Origin: Nemophila menziesii
Taxonomy: Eukaryota; Streptophyta; Magnoliopsida; Boraginales; Hydrophyllaceae
Direction: 5' to 3'
Assembly (NCBI GenBank): GCA_029959085.1
Contig: JARWIR010000007.1
Location: 43,389,137-43,453,136 of the forward strand
Length of the DNA stretch: 64,000 bases
The notes beneath the pieces were generated by a model. That model searched no databases, was not told the origin of the DNA, and was given only the letters and a program-made list of their open reading frames with translations. How positions within the stretch are numbered: the first letter of the stretch is position 1; each line of letters begins with the position of its first letter. Positions 33,192 through 45,183 of the stretch are shown piece after piece. Position numbers and translations under genes: made by a program.

Positions 33192-34617
33192 AGGCCCAAA
33201 GGCTATTGGGGTTTATAATAAAAGTTTTTTTCTAACTAGTAGTTAGGAGCCCAACTATATAGAGTAAAAAATCTACGCCTCTCCTTTTCCTATTAACTAC
33301 AGAGAAACTCCAAAAATCAAAAACAAAATCCCTAATAAGCTGCAAAACCGACTCTCCCCTACCCACTATTTTCTTTCTCCTCTCCCTTTTTCTTTTCTTT
33401 GAACAATAAAACTGATGCCGCTTTGGGTGGCCATTCTTCACCATCTGGTCTCACCTTCCCTCCCCACCATCTTTATCAGCATCAACACCGTCTTCATCAG
33501 CACCATCTTCAACACCATCACCAGAAGAGCCCCATCGCGCCGCCGTCTCTCTGGAGCATGAGAAGACCACCGTCGTTCAACATCTACATCACCATCAACA
33601 TCATATTCATTACCACCATCACCATCACCAACACCAACACCAAAAGAACACCAACTCGCCTCTGTTCGTGGCCATTCTCCACCATTTGAAACCGCCGCCA
33701 AGCGTGGCCATTCTCCCCCATTTGAAATCGCCATCTTCATCACCATCCCCACATCTTAAACGCCATATTCATCACCATCCTCACATCTGAAACCACCATC
33801 TTCATCACCATTCATTCTCCAGATCTACTCACCTTCGAACCAAGCCCAATACTCCAACTTCGAACCAAACCCCAAGCTACTCAGATCGGCCTTCGAACCA
33901 AGGTATGTACCCTTTAATCCACTGTCAAGAAAAACGCCGCCTGCGCTACCATTCTCAACAAACTGAAAATGCCGCCAAGCGTGGCCTGTTCCGGCGAGCG
34001 TGAAGGGATTTGGTTTTGTTATTTTGTTCCATTTGTTTTTTTAATGGGCCTGGGTACAGCCCTGTGTAGATGTAAATTAGGTCTAGCTACAACCCAAAGT
34101 TTTCTTTTGTTGTTTGGTCCAATAATGCGAGTGTTTTATTCAAAGAGCAGAGATTCCATGTTTGTTTTTGTTCCTCTTGGGTACAACCGATAACAATTTG
34201 CAATTTGTGTTTCTTATTCGGCCATGGGTACAACCCATGGTTGTGATTTAGAAGAGATTCGAGTTTGTTTTTAATTCTCTTCCACCGAGTGTGAAGAGAT
34301 TTCGATTTGCTTATTGTCCGTGCTAGGTTCGTACCCAGATGGCTATTTATTCGTGATTGGGCCGTAAAATATAGCCATTGGTCGAGATTGGCCCGTACCC
34401 ATCTAGCTATTGTTCGAGATGGGTCCAGATCCACATGGACTTTTACGTATGGACAAACTATCAAATGAATTGATGCCAATCAATAAAAGAATTAATAAAA
34501 AATATAAATATCGGCACGGGTCTATACACATTAAGAACAAAAGGGGGAAAGACGTAAAAATCAAAACCAGAAAATTAAAATTGGAACTTTTATAGAACAA
34601 TTTTTTAGTTAGGACTT
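33187..34617. mobile_element. GC-core element F (probable non-autonomous MULE), right end unclear
   Basis: The left end AAGGCCCAAAGGCTATTGGG plus TTTATAATAAAAG resembles both ends of element E (35217-36715). A GC-rich core (33400-34030) contains CACCATCACCATCACC-type triplets and repeated CCGCCAAGCGTGGCCATTCT phrases. The right part (34040-34440) has many GGGTACAACCCATGG-type words. The right TIR is not visible, perhaps lost at the Stowaway insertion. The core frames have no recognisable domain. Confidence 0.45.
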
Positions 34618-34618
34618 A

Positions 34619-34873
34619 CTCCCTCCGTCCAGAAATTAATGTCCACGTTACTAAAAATAGTTTCCCAAAATTATTGTCCAATTAGAATATCAAGACATTT
34701 TTATCCAACTTCTTCCATTATTACCCTTATTAAAAAAAAATTATACTTCCAATACGTATTTAAGATAATAAGATACTTTATTAGGGTCAATTTCGTAATA
34801 TGTATATATAATTATTAGGTTTTTTAATATGTGTGAAAAAATTACGTAAATATTATTTTTGGGACAGAAAAAG
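34619..34873. mobile_element. Degraded Stowaway-type MITE
   Basis: Left end TACTCCCTCCGTCCAGAAAT; the right end GGGACAGAAAAAGTA is an eroded inverse. Internal words (TATTGTCCAATTAGAA, ATTACCCTTATTAAAA) match the Stowaway element at 7582. Confidence 0.8.
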
Positions 34874-34984
34874 TATATTATAAAATTGGTTTATTTTGGA
34901 CCTCAAAAAGTAATTTCCTCCCCAACCCATAAAAGAAAAGCTAGGATTAAATGCCCCCGACTAAACTCTCAACAATATCGCAAT

Positions 34985-35200
34985 AAATAGTCATGTAAGA
35001 TTCAGTCAGATCTTTTGCGCACCATGACTATTTTCATAGGAAATATACACGCCTCCTCAGACATATTCCTACTAATTTCAGGGAGAGGATTGGTAGGATT
35101 GGTAGGGGATTCGAACCCTGTACCTCTTGCTTTACCCCCTTTGAAGGAGTGAAAAATATCAAGGCTTTGGCTAGTTGAGTAGCTCAACTGGTTTCCATGA
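34985..35200 (-). mobile_element. tRNA-derived SINE (minus strand)
   Basis: Reverse complement runs from AACCAGTTGAGCTACTCAAC through B-box GGGTTCGAATCCCC (35108-35121), GAGGAGGCGTGTATATTTCC and ATAGTCATGGTGCGCAAAAG. The order and words match the SINE at 44015-44271. No clear TSD or A-tail remains. Confidence 0.8.
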
Positions 35201-35216
35201 CTATGATCTAATGAGG

Positions 35217-36715
35217 AAAATACTTATTAGAGCCTCCTTTTTGGCTACTTTATAAATAAAAGCCAAACCAGGAAAAAAAACTTTGTAAGGCCAAAATCCA
35301 ATTGCCTAGTTAGGTTTTTGACATTTTTACCCTTTGTACAGCTGAACAAATCTAACTCGTCGGTGGTACAGACCTATAGGTACAGACCCATGGCGTTTTT
35401 TTCCTTTTTCTGATTAACTTGTTACTGATTGTTAAGTTTTTTGGGTTTTTTTATATATGGGCTGTACCCATGAAGACTACTCTCACCCATTTTTGGGTTT
35501 TTTAATATACGGGCTGTACCCTCGAAGACTACTTTCACACATTTAAGAAATAGATAACAGTTCTAGGTATAGACCCATGGCTTTACAGGTTACTATGTTT
35601 TTCAGTAGTCATTTTTAATTATTAAGAAATAATACAAAAGAGGGCTGGCCCCATAATGAACAAAACAGAATCACTTAGCAAATATGGGCTGTACCCATAG
35701 ACAAACATTTTACAATTATAATAAACATAAACTGGGCCTGTATAGGGCTGTACCTATTTTAAAAAACAAAAAAAAACCTTACATGGGCCAGCCCCATCTG
35801 CAAGTTCACAACCAACGGGCTGGCCCCATCAGCCCATTTACACCTTCGGGGGCTGGACCCATTTACACACGGCGACTGAACGGAAAAAAAAAACGATATG
35901 TAACACAAGAACTCGACGGATCTGTAACCCAGGATTAGTTTTGGATCTGGACCCGCGACGTTATGGTGGTGATGGTGCTGCTGCGAACGGTGGTGATGGT
36001 GCTGCTGCGAACGGTGGTGATGGTGCTGCGACGAACGGTGGATTAGCTGGGGCCAGTTCGGCAGTGGTGGTGGTGCTTCTAATCTTCTGCAGCAGCAGGC
36101 TTGATGTTCCAATCTTCTTCACGAACGGAGGTCTAGGAACGGAGATCTGATGCAGCTCCACGGTGGCGACGGCGGTGTTGCAGCGAGAATGAAAAAACCC
36201 AGATCTGGAGTTCAGCAGGGCTCCGGAAAATGTCAGATCTGGAGTGCTAGGTGAGAGGAGAAGGGCGTCGATGGGAGAAGGAGGAGGAAGGCACGTTCAT
36301 GGTGGGCGGAACTCCACGGTGGAGGCGTTTTTCTTCGCTGGTCTTGAGCGGCGGCGCGATGAAGGTGAGGGGGAAGCAGACGGTGAGAAGGAGAGGGTGG
36401 GGGTTGCCATGTTGGGGGTCGGAGGCTATGGTGATGTTGGTGGTGGGGGGGGGGGGGCGGTGGTTTGGGTAGTTACAGAGAGAGAATGGAGGGGAGAGAG
36501 AATGGAGGGGGTAGAGAGAGAATGGAGAAGCTGATAATGGGGTGGTGGTGGATTCGTTTCTTAATAGGGATGGTTTTTTGGTTTTGTGTTTTTTCTATAT
36601 TAGTCAAAGGGTGGGAGGGGTTTTTTGTCTTTTTTATCCCATGTAACCAGCTAGTTACGGCTAGTTAGAACTAGGCTGTAATTTATAAAGAGAAATGGCC
36701 ACAGGCCTTAGGAAA
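35217..36715. mobile_element. GC-core element E (probable non-autonomous MULE)
   Basis: The ends are diverged inverted repeats: TTAGAGCCTCCTTTTTGGCT...TTTATAAATAAAAGCC on the left against TAAGGCCTGTGGCCATTTCT...TTTATAAATTACAGCC from the right. The left part (35335-35870) is full of GGGCTGTACCCAT / GTACAGACCCATGG words. The right part (35940-36560) is a GC-rich core with three tandem 24-bp units of GGTGGTGATGGTGCTGCTGC (35965-36040) and a purine-rich end. It looks like F in reverse orientation. An exact 9-bp TSD could not be fixed (AGGAAAATA against AGGAAATAA at the ends). Confidence 0.6.
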
Positions 36716-36802
36716 TAAAAGACCCTAATCTAATTCGCAAGACATGGGAGGAACACTGGCAGGGTATGTTCAATAAATTACATGTCTCGTTCAAAAGAAA
36801 TA

Positions 36803-37031
36803 CTCCTTCCATCCACTTTTATTTGTTCTAGTTTTTATAACATAAAAATTAAAAAATACATTAACATCCACTTTTTACTATATTATTCTTATTTATTATG
36901 TATAAGCTTATTTATTATCTTTTGCTTTTAACTAATTAATTAAGGGTGATAAAAAAATTGTTTTGATAAAGAACAATTATTATTGGACACCTCTTTTTAG
37001 AAAGAAGGACAAACAAAAATGGACGAGGGAG
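36803..37031. mobile_element. Stowaway-type MITE
   Basis: CTCCTTCCATCCACTTTTAT on the left and AAAATGGACGAGGGAG on the right form diverged TIRs, flanked by TA. It is about 200 bp from the POLLUX stop codon. Confidence 0.82.
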
Positions 37032-37225
37032 TAATATTAATAATACAACACCTGCTCGATATTGTTAAAAAAACAAAAAAACCTGGCTTGATTAGCCTCT
37101 GATTTCAAACTAATCAACTACTTCTTTTGCAGTTAATCAATAACTTAAGCTTCTAAACTCTAATTTTCACCATCAGTTAGACATTAGTAATACGATACAC
37201 ATTGAAACAGAAAGAAGCAATTCTG

Positions 37226-40200
37226 TTAAGTGTTATCGCATTTACCGGTTGAAATGACCACAAAAACATCATCAAGTGACCATTTACGTAATTTGGATTT
37301 ACCCCCTGGGTTAATTACTGCACGCTCAGCTTCCGCTAAGCGATATCCAATCACAATTTCACGTCTTTCACGCCCCCGAATCATTATGTCAAAGAAGCAA
37401 AGTTCCTCTTGGTCGTAAAGATAAAAGTCTGCTGGCTTGATGCACATCTCATTACCCTGCATATTAAGTCTTAATTTAACTCATACACGATGATTTTAAG
37501 GTTTTAGTGAGATGGGACAAGAAATATTAAACACCTCCTCGGCAAAAAGTTCTTCAAGCACACGGTTAATCTGTTTATCTTCAGCTACCATTGCTAATGC
37601 CATGCTAATTAGCTCATTTGAAAGCACATAATCGCTAATTCTGGAGACTGATACAAGGTTCCTAATCCTTGAATCTAGTATCTCACTTATAATTATTGAT
37701 CTATCTGAAGCTTGTTGCATATCCTGGATCCATGAACTTTGAGAAAATCCAGCGCGTAAAGGAATTGATTTTGTATCTTTACTGGGAAGACGCTTTGACT
37801 GCAGTAAATATAATTCACATCAGCTATAATCAGTTGTGTTTGATTGCACAATGGAGGGTGGAAAAGAATTTAATTCCATGAAACTTTTTCTTAAAAAATG
37901 TTGTCCATGGAAAATAACTGTGTTTTTTGATAGCATTTACTTTTTCTCGTGGAAAATCAAATATTTTCCTTGAAAACGACATTGAAAGTTACACTTGAAC
38001 AAATAGATGTGGAAATTAAGTTTTAGCTTTTATAGATGAAAAGTTGTTTATGGAAAATTTCACGCATTGGTGATCATTCGTGGAAATGGAAAAAAAATAT
38101 TATCAAACACCACTTGTATGAAAAATATTTTCATGAAAAAGTTTTCCAAGGAAAATTTAATCTAGAGATATTGTACCTGAATATCTCTGATGAGGAGGAG
38201 AGTGGCTAATGAGCGTGAATCTGATTGAACAATCGAGTCTTCCATAGATTCATCTGCAAGAATTAAAATCTGTTCTCTTAGAGTTAGTGATCAGTTGAGG
38301 AAATTAAATCTAGATGATCGAATTTCACTTTTTCTTTTTTGCGCTATTTTCCATTTTTGATAAGCATGTGCAAAAAGACTTACGGAATCAAATTTCTCTA
38401 GAGGAAGATTTTCTAAATGACGTCTAATCACAGCATTTCCTTCATGATGCACAAGTTTTATGTTCTTTAATCCTGATATATCAAGACCACCATCTGTTAA
38501 TTTCTTTTCTCTATCCTTTTCAGGAACCTCATTAAACATCCATAGTTCTGAACCTTGAGCCAAAAGTGCCTCAAGTACCTACAAAACAGAGAAAGTGTTA
38601 GTGTCATGAAAAGAAAGAGTAATGTTAAAAATAAACAAATTACCATAATCATGTCATGAATGTCCCTTCGCCAGCCACAAAACAATATATGTTCAGGGAA
38701 TTTCGGAGGGTCAGTTGTCTTAGGGAAAAGAACCCTACGAATCTCAGGTAAAGTACTCGGGGAATATGTATCATCATCCTCGGCTATAACAAGGATTTCA
38801 TCACCTTCTTTTAAAATATATTTATCATCTGGATTTATTATTATTTTTCCTTCTTCAGCAGCAACTTTAACTCCACAAGGAATTGCATCGGGAAATGATA
38901 AAAGCACATCTTTAAAATAATACCCATCAAGTTTACCCCATCTTTTAATATAAAACTCCGCATTTTCAAACCCGAGTATATTCTCCCATATCTGACATAT
39001 AAAAAATATTAAATTTATTAAAAATCATTGAAAAAGAAATTATAGTACTAGGTTGTGTTGACCTGACCTGTGCAAGGCCGGGTTGAAGAGCACATTGTAT
39101 CATCAGCCGTCCAATCACATCATGAGCTACAACTGTTTCAACAAGTTCACCACCCACAAGCTTTACTAGTGGCTCGTTATCAAGATCACTCATTTCTACA
39201 ACAACGTGACCTTTTAAACCTTTCTTTACACCAGTGAGGCTAAGTACAACCCTTAAAGCACGTGCATCACTCTGTTAGAGAGGATAATTAAACGTTTAGT
39301 TTTATTAAAGGATTTTGTAGAATCGAAATCTGATATACCTGATCAGCATTTTCATCAGACGCTAAGACTATGATTGCACGTGCCTTTGAAACTGAGACCT
39401 GTATGGATGAAAATTAAAGATTTTATTATAATATCTAATAATTATACAAGGCTTGTGTGCTAAAGTACCTTTTTTAAATCAGCCAGAATTAGAGGGCTAC
39501 CACTTCTACAAATTACTGATGTGCCCATGAAATCGAATTCCAACTTTGCAATATCCATTTCCATTTCCTCCTTGTCTCGTTCTGCGAGTACAACTACAAC
39601 ACCTCCACCAATGCTTTTATTTGCTATAGCTAGCTGTTTTAATAATGAACCCTATGATCAATGGAGAAATTTTAGCCATTTTTCTATACATAACAAAATA
39701 GTACGTGAATCCAACTTCAAAGTAAAACAACTATGTATGCAAGAATATAAGGTGAGCTGGTTAAAGTTATTGCAAGAACTTGAATTTGAGAATGGTTTCC
39801 AGAATTAGACCTGTTCCCACCCAATATATTATATAAACGACTGAGTTTTGGATATGGCGAGTTTCGAGTGAATTGTGGGTTACCATGGGTTGATAAACAG
39901 GTCGAATATCCAAAGTCATTGGTCGGGTCAATTTTAGTTTACAAATGAAAGTTACAATAAAAAAAATAAGTTTATGATCGCCAAATACACTTTAAATACT
40001 CTAAGATTTTGAAATCAATCTTAAATTAAATAAAAAACAGAGACAACATCATAATAGAATACGAAATTAGATTTATTAAATTAAATATTCGAGTGAAGAA
40101 TACATGATCATTAACATTTTATACTAAGTAAAATAATATAATTCTTTTTTAGTTTTTTGTATTAAAAATGTAACTGGGTATATGTGGTCAGCAGGTTTAT

Positions 40201-42127
40201 ATGTGGTAGAATAGAGAGTATGAAAAAGTAGAGAAAGAATTACCAGCTTATCACTCCATCCAAGAATGAGTATATGCTTACTTTCAAGAACCTCACTTTT
40301 GCCTTTCCTTAACGAATCTACCTTCTCCGATATAGCATCCGAAACAAGTCCTAACATCATAGCAAATACAAGCATTCCTCCTGAACTTATAGAAACCGAA
40401 ACTATCCTTTGCCCAGTACCAACCGTGTCAGCATGATTTCCAGAGTCCGCCACGAAGCTCCAAGAAAGCCAAAGAGCTTCAGCAAAACTTCCATCACTAA
40501 CAGCATATAATGCCAAGCCACCAAATCCAATAAGAAATAGAGTTGCAAAGAGAAGTGCGAGTAACTTTGCGTAAGGATATACAGAGAAAAATACGTCTAC
40601 TATATACGCAAGTCTTTTCTTTAACGGAACTTCTTCCTTGTTAGATTGTGGTTTATTGGAAATGTTCTTTATTCGTGGAAGGTAATCGAGATATCTATAT
40701 AGTAGAAACGGTGTGATAAGAGTGAAAATTACTGTGTATAATGCGATTCTTCTAGTATTAGTATCAGCTAAATATGTGAAGGAACTCTCGTTTTCAAGTG
40801 TCAGCCTTGCATCTGTACCGATACATAGTCTATGAAGGTTAGCATTTTCTTCCTGCAAGGAAATAAACACTTATCATTATAACTCTTTGAAATTTACATG
40901 TGTTTGTAAAGTGTGCTTACCAATTTAAACAACTTTACTACCAAAATACTATTTCTTTGCAAGTGTTTGTAGTCTTACCATATACTTACAAATTTCGAAT
41001 GAGACTGATAATTTGATTTACTGGTAAATTATAACATCAGTCCAAAATAGGCAAATCAATATACCCCTTTGTTAGGAAAGAAACAGTATATTCCCATTTG
41101 GTATATTAGTATTATATAACATAAGGTCATATCTGTCGATATTGTAGATATCTAAATTGTATTGATCTGAAAACTGAAGTAATCTGATACCCAATGATAT
41201 AGGGTATTTTTTCAAACTTCTTCTTTAACACAGGGCATATACGTCATTCTTTCATAACGAGATATATGCTTCGTATTTCGATACCGAAGGGACTAATGAT
41301 GCGATTTACCCGTCAATTAATATCAGATATCATCTAATTTTCACCAAAACCATAGACAATTAATGCTTCCTAATCTAATAGAGTAAAGAAAACCTTATAA
41401 TTTGCTAGGGCCAATAATTTCTAGAAATCACTTTTGGATATTATTTACATATTGATAAATGCAACCTTTGCAAAGGGACACATACCTGAAGCTTAAGTGT
41501 TACTTTCCGCAAATAAATTGTATAAGGCATAGATAATACACAAATGAATTTAACCTGCATTGAAACATTAATAAAATTATAAAATAAGTAAATTCTATTA
41601 AATTCTCTTACATTTTCAAGAATAAAAAAAAAGATTAAAACACAAACCAGAGTAAAAATCGAAGAACTTCCAAATGACAAAACATTTCGAGCAGTACTAG
41701 TACAGCTAGCTGAACTCGTAGAAGAGGAAGAAGAAGCCAAGATTTGAGCCGCCAACAAGTGCTTATCAGCTTTAAGCTTATGCTTTGAATGTACCTCAGA
41801 ACCATCTACACCACTCATATTTGACGGCATCAAATCACTCGATAACTTCTCATATATACTCTTACTCGACAAGGATTTGAAACTCTTGCGACTCCTTGCC
41901 GAGTAAGGCCCGTGAAACGACGGATAAACATAGTCTCGATCAAATGAAGTTAAGGTCTGATCGCCACCTCCGCCATGGGAATTTGATTGAGTGGATGTGA
42001 AAGAACTGAGAATAGCCGGTAAGTGATTAATGCTTGCATCATCATCGGCGATCGTCTTTGATTTCTTCAGTTCCGCTCTTGAGCTGCGGTTAAAGGCAGT
42101 ATCTTCATCAGGACCATCAATCTTCAT
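37226..42127 (-). CDS. POLLUX: POLLUX/DMI1-type nuclear-envelope ion channel (11 exons, 911 aa)
   Basis: Exons in transcript order: 41648-42127, 41486-41554, 40244-40852, 39469-39651, 39339-39398, 39068-39271, 38644-38991, 38384-38578, 38177-38269, 37535-37798, 37226-37456. Every intron is GT/AG and phase 0; the total is 912 codons including stop, close to known POLLUX proteins. Disordered N-terminus with PSFHGPYSARSRK; four membrane segments (about 160-180, 220-238, 275-302, 335-360); pore helix and filter ADSGNHAD (318-325); then RCK-like Rossmann regions HILILGWSDK (~375) and HILFCGWRRD (~565). CASTOR/POLLUX channels sit in the nuclear envelope and permit the potassium counter-flow for calcium oscillations in root symbiosis. 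The filter has Ser at residue 320 (ADSG), the POLLUX state; CASTOR and Medicago DMI1 have Ala. No disruption is seen. Introns are small apart from ~0.6 kb between exons 2/3 and 3/4. Confidence 0.95.
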
Positions 42128-42535
42128 AATTATATTATAATTATATTATATATAATATGTATCGTGTATGTTATATTATATGTGTGTGAGTGTTCGAGAA
42201 ATTTACTTAGCAGTGAAAGCTAGCTGAAGAGTGGCACCGGTGGTGGGTGTTGGGTGGTAGTTAATTGTTAATTTGGTTAGTGTCAGTTTAAAAGATTCTC
42301 TTTATGTCTTTTTGAGTCACATGTTATTCTAAGTTTTTTCTTTTTTGTGTAAAGCAATTATCTTTTAATTGAACAAAAACTGATATAAGTAAAGATGATC
42401 CCCAAGTTTTGTTGTCTTTTGCCGTCCACTATGAGAAAAAGAAAAAGGGATGAGACGATATTGATTGTTTTATGGATTTTTGTGTTATATTTTCAAGATC
42501 TCATTAGATTTCAAAAAGTGTAGTTTTTAAGTAAA
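42128..42535. promoter_or_regulatory. POLLUX 5' flank
   Basis: The 50 bp upstream of the ATG are alternating A/T (ATTATATTATAATTATATT), followed by TGTGTGTGAG and a GGTGGTGGGTG patch near 42240. This is the likely 5' UTR and promoter. No defined TATA position can be chosen in the A/T run. The upstream boundary is MULE-like element C. Confidence 0.4.
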
Positions 42536-43687
42536 GAGATTTTTACATACGGGTTCTTAAAGACACTCTCAAATTCCTCTACGTATTTTTCTTAATCCTA
42601 CTTATTTTTATTTTTTACTAAAATCTCAAATAACATTTTACATTTTCTTTTATTTTTCATTTCTTATATATAGTATTTTATTTAAAAAATTATTTAATTA
42701 AAACTCTAATTGATAGACTCTCTTTCCTCTCTCGTTTTTTAGAGCTACCATAGGTTCGCCGCCGTTTTGAGCTCCGTCCTTTCACGGAGATGGTGAAGCT
42801 CTAAGCTCCAAGCGCAGATCAGAGTCAAATTACATCACCGAAGGAGCTGCAAAACGACATCACAAAGGCTCCAAGCTTCTTCGTTTCCAGCTGCTGCTGC
42901 ATGAATTCTGTTCGAGATCTAAGGTGAGCTCTGGCGAATGGTGAACTGGAGCCCCTTTTGTGAAGTGGCTTCGAGCCGTGAGATTCCGGCACCAGGATGA
43001 GATCTCAAGGCAATTCGCGCAGCAATCGTTAAAGGCATATATCGACAGTCTCGGGGGTTTATAGTTTCAAGAGACGGAGTGTGGAGGGACCCCCGAGCTC
43101 GCCGATGTTTGTTGACTGCTCCGTTCAAACCAGATCTGCTCGGAGTTGCTGTGTTCGTCTTCATTTTTTTGTTCGAAATGATCTAGTATATCTAGTCAAA
43201 CCAGATCTTTTTTTAAATCGTATATAGTAGTAAGCAAATTGTGTATTAGTTTGATTTTCCTTTTTTAATTTAAGGGTTAGAAAAAATGTAATAATATGAA
43301 ATTTTTATTGAGTACTTTATTTTTGTATAGAGTACTCCATATTTTTTTAATGAATATTTTTACTTTTTCGAATATTACTCTTTCTTTTTTATTCAAATAC
43401 TCATTGTTTTGATTTTGATACTCATTGTTTTTTCCATTACTCTGTACTTTATTTTCGATACTCTATATTTTTTCGATACTCCATATTTTGTTCCCGATAC
43501 TCTATATTTTTTTCGGTGGTCAGAGGTCGGTGGTCGGTGGTCAGAGGTAGATAGGTAGTGGAAAGAGATGAACCGTGATATTACTCCTTTTGTCTCTTAG
43601 CGTTAGTAAATCTATTTTAATATTTTGGTCATTTTTTAGATTTCTTTAAAGAAGAAAGATTTTTATTAGTTCCTATAAAAAAATCTA
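42536..43687. mobile_element. GC-core MULE-like element C (no clear TSD)
   Basis: The left end GAGATTTTTACATACGGGTT mirrors the right region TTATTAGTTCCTATAAAAAAATCT. From the left: a CTCTCTTTCCTCTCTCG leader, GC-rich core (42740-43190) with CAGATCAGAG and CGAGATC words, AGTCAAACCAGATCTTTTTTT (43195), an array of GAGTACTCCATATTTTTT / GATACTCTATATTTTTTC repeats (43315-43515), then GGTCAGAGGTCGGTGGTCGG (43516-43550) and the right end. Identical plan and orientation to element B. The TSD has decayed or the ends are misplaced. Confidence 0.65.
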
Positions 43688-44000
43688 TTCTCTAATGTGT
43701 CAATCATCATTAATTAAAGTGTATTACTATTATCTATATTCTATTTTTTTCATATAATCCCTATAAAATTTTCTTTCTAATATAACTTGCTTGATATAGT
43801 TGAAAATAAAATAAAACAAAATAAAATATAATAAAAAATAAATAAATCAATAATTCACTTTCTATCATATCACTCCATATAAAAAAAATATGAAGACAGG
43901 CATAAAAATGGTAATATATAATATTACTCTAAATTAATTTATTTTGTAAAATGAAAATATTTTCTATCTCCAAAATATATACACACTTTCTATAAGTAAG
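43688..44000. other. Gene-free AT-rich spacer
   Basis: A/T-rich with several AATAAAATA runs; nothing recognisable. Confidence 0.5.
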
Positions 44001-44014
44001 AACAGGTGAGTAAT

Positions 44015-44271
44015 AACCACGGGGACTAGCTCAGTGGCCAGGACCCTGTCTCTCAACTAGGAGGTACAGGGTTCGAATCCCCTCAGCTATGTTATTTCTT
44101 GAGCCCTTAAAGGAGGTAAGCAAGGGGTGCATGGTTCGAGTCTCCTCCCTGAACATGGGTAACCTAGTCCTGATTAAGTGGAAGTATGCATGAGGAGGCG
44201 TGTATATTTTCTATGGGATTAGTCGTGGTGCGCGTAAGCTGGCCCGGACACCCATACATCGAAAAAAAAAA
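44015..44271 (+). mobile_element. tRNA-derived SINE with 14-bp TSD
   Basis: AACAGGTGAGTAAT flanks it at 44001-44014 and 44272-44285. The 5' part is tRNA-like with an A-box (GACTAGCTCAGTGGCC, 44025-44040) and B-box (GGTTCGAATCCCC, 44070-44082). The body contains GGGTAACCTAGTCC and GAGGAGGCGTGTATATTTTC, and the end is CGGACACCC plus an A-run. It is the best-preserved copy in the window; the Pol III boxes look intact. The tRNA-like head is not a functional tRNA: no proper anticodon arm or CCA-ready end. Confidence 0.93.
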
Positions 44272-44285
44272 AACAGGTGAGTAAT

Positions 44286-44902
44286 TTTAATTCTTATTAA
44301 AATATGAATAAAAAAGTTATAGTTGTGAGTATATCATAGCCATATGATTTTTGAACTCTAGGAAATTATAGCATATGTATGTGAGTAGGGATATATACCC
44401 AAGTATATCATTTCTATCTATACCGTAACGTGAATTGGTTGGTTATAAATTCTTAATTTATTTGTTTTCTTGAACTAATTAACAATTTATTTCTAACCAA
44501 TTCACGTCATAAGTGATAATTAGGTAGTATAATTTTGGATGATATATATCATTACTCTAGGTATTTTTACAAAAATATTAAATTAATTTCAAATTATCCA
44601 ACATTAATCAATCCACTAATTTTATCTTAATGATTTTTTCATTAATCTTTTGTAAATGAAAAGTTGTAACACTTTTCAATTAACCATTTGCAAATGAAAG
44701 ATTGTAACACTTTAATCATTGTCATTAAAAAGTTTGATGGGAGTTTGGCTATATATAATAGAGTTTTAGTCCCTACATTCAATTCATTCATACAAAAATT
44801 ATACACATCTATAATTGAATGCTTGAGAGTTTGGAAGAACAAAACATAAGGAAAAGTTTCTAAAAACATCAATAGCCGGAGGTATTATTACTCTATTTTT
44901 CA
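44286..44902. other. Gene-free AT-rich stretch
   Basis: Contains an inverted pair around ACGTGAATTGGTTGG / TAACCAATTCACGTC (44430-44510), which can form a hairpin. It may be a small MITE remnant. No coding content. Confidence 0.5.
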
Positions 44903-44907
44903 ATCTA

Positions 44908-45183
44908 TGATAAGAGTAGAGAAGCTTGAGGTTTATACTGCCAAGCTTCCATTAAAGAGAAAACAATGAAGAAGAAGAAGAAGGTGAAGCAAAGTGCAGA
45001 GAGAAGAGAGAAGAGAATAGAAAACGTGTTTATTGCATAATATTTGCTTAAGCTGAAATGAGCTCAATGCTTAGTTTAAATAGTTTTTACAACTAACTAA
45101 CTAACTATCAATAATTACAAAGTAGTCCCTCTTGTTTTACTTAGCTAACAAGCTAACCTATAGACTATATCTATATATCAAGA
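44908..45183 (-). repeat. Copia-2 3' LTR
   Basis: Starts TGATAAGAGTAGAG on the + strand and ends CTATATATCAAGA. Contains an AAGAAGAAG run and the ACTAACTAACTAAC repeat. Partner of 49447-49722. Confidence 0.93.

Noticed and set aside
33399..33752. His- and Thr-rich open frames on both strands
   Set aside because: Translation of CACCATCACC-type simple repeats in the core of element F.
42536..43687. 9-bp TSD for element C
   Set aside because: The bases outside the best-fitting ends (TTAAGTAAA and TTCTCTAAT) do not match, so I give no TSD.
44021..44090. Possible functional tRNA gene (A-box and B-box present)
   Set aside because: No proper cloverleaf or anticodon loop. It is followed by SINE body, A-tail and bounded by a 14-bp TSD, so it is a SINE head.
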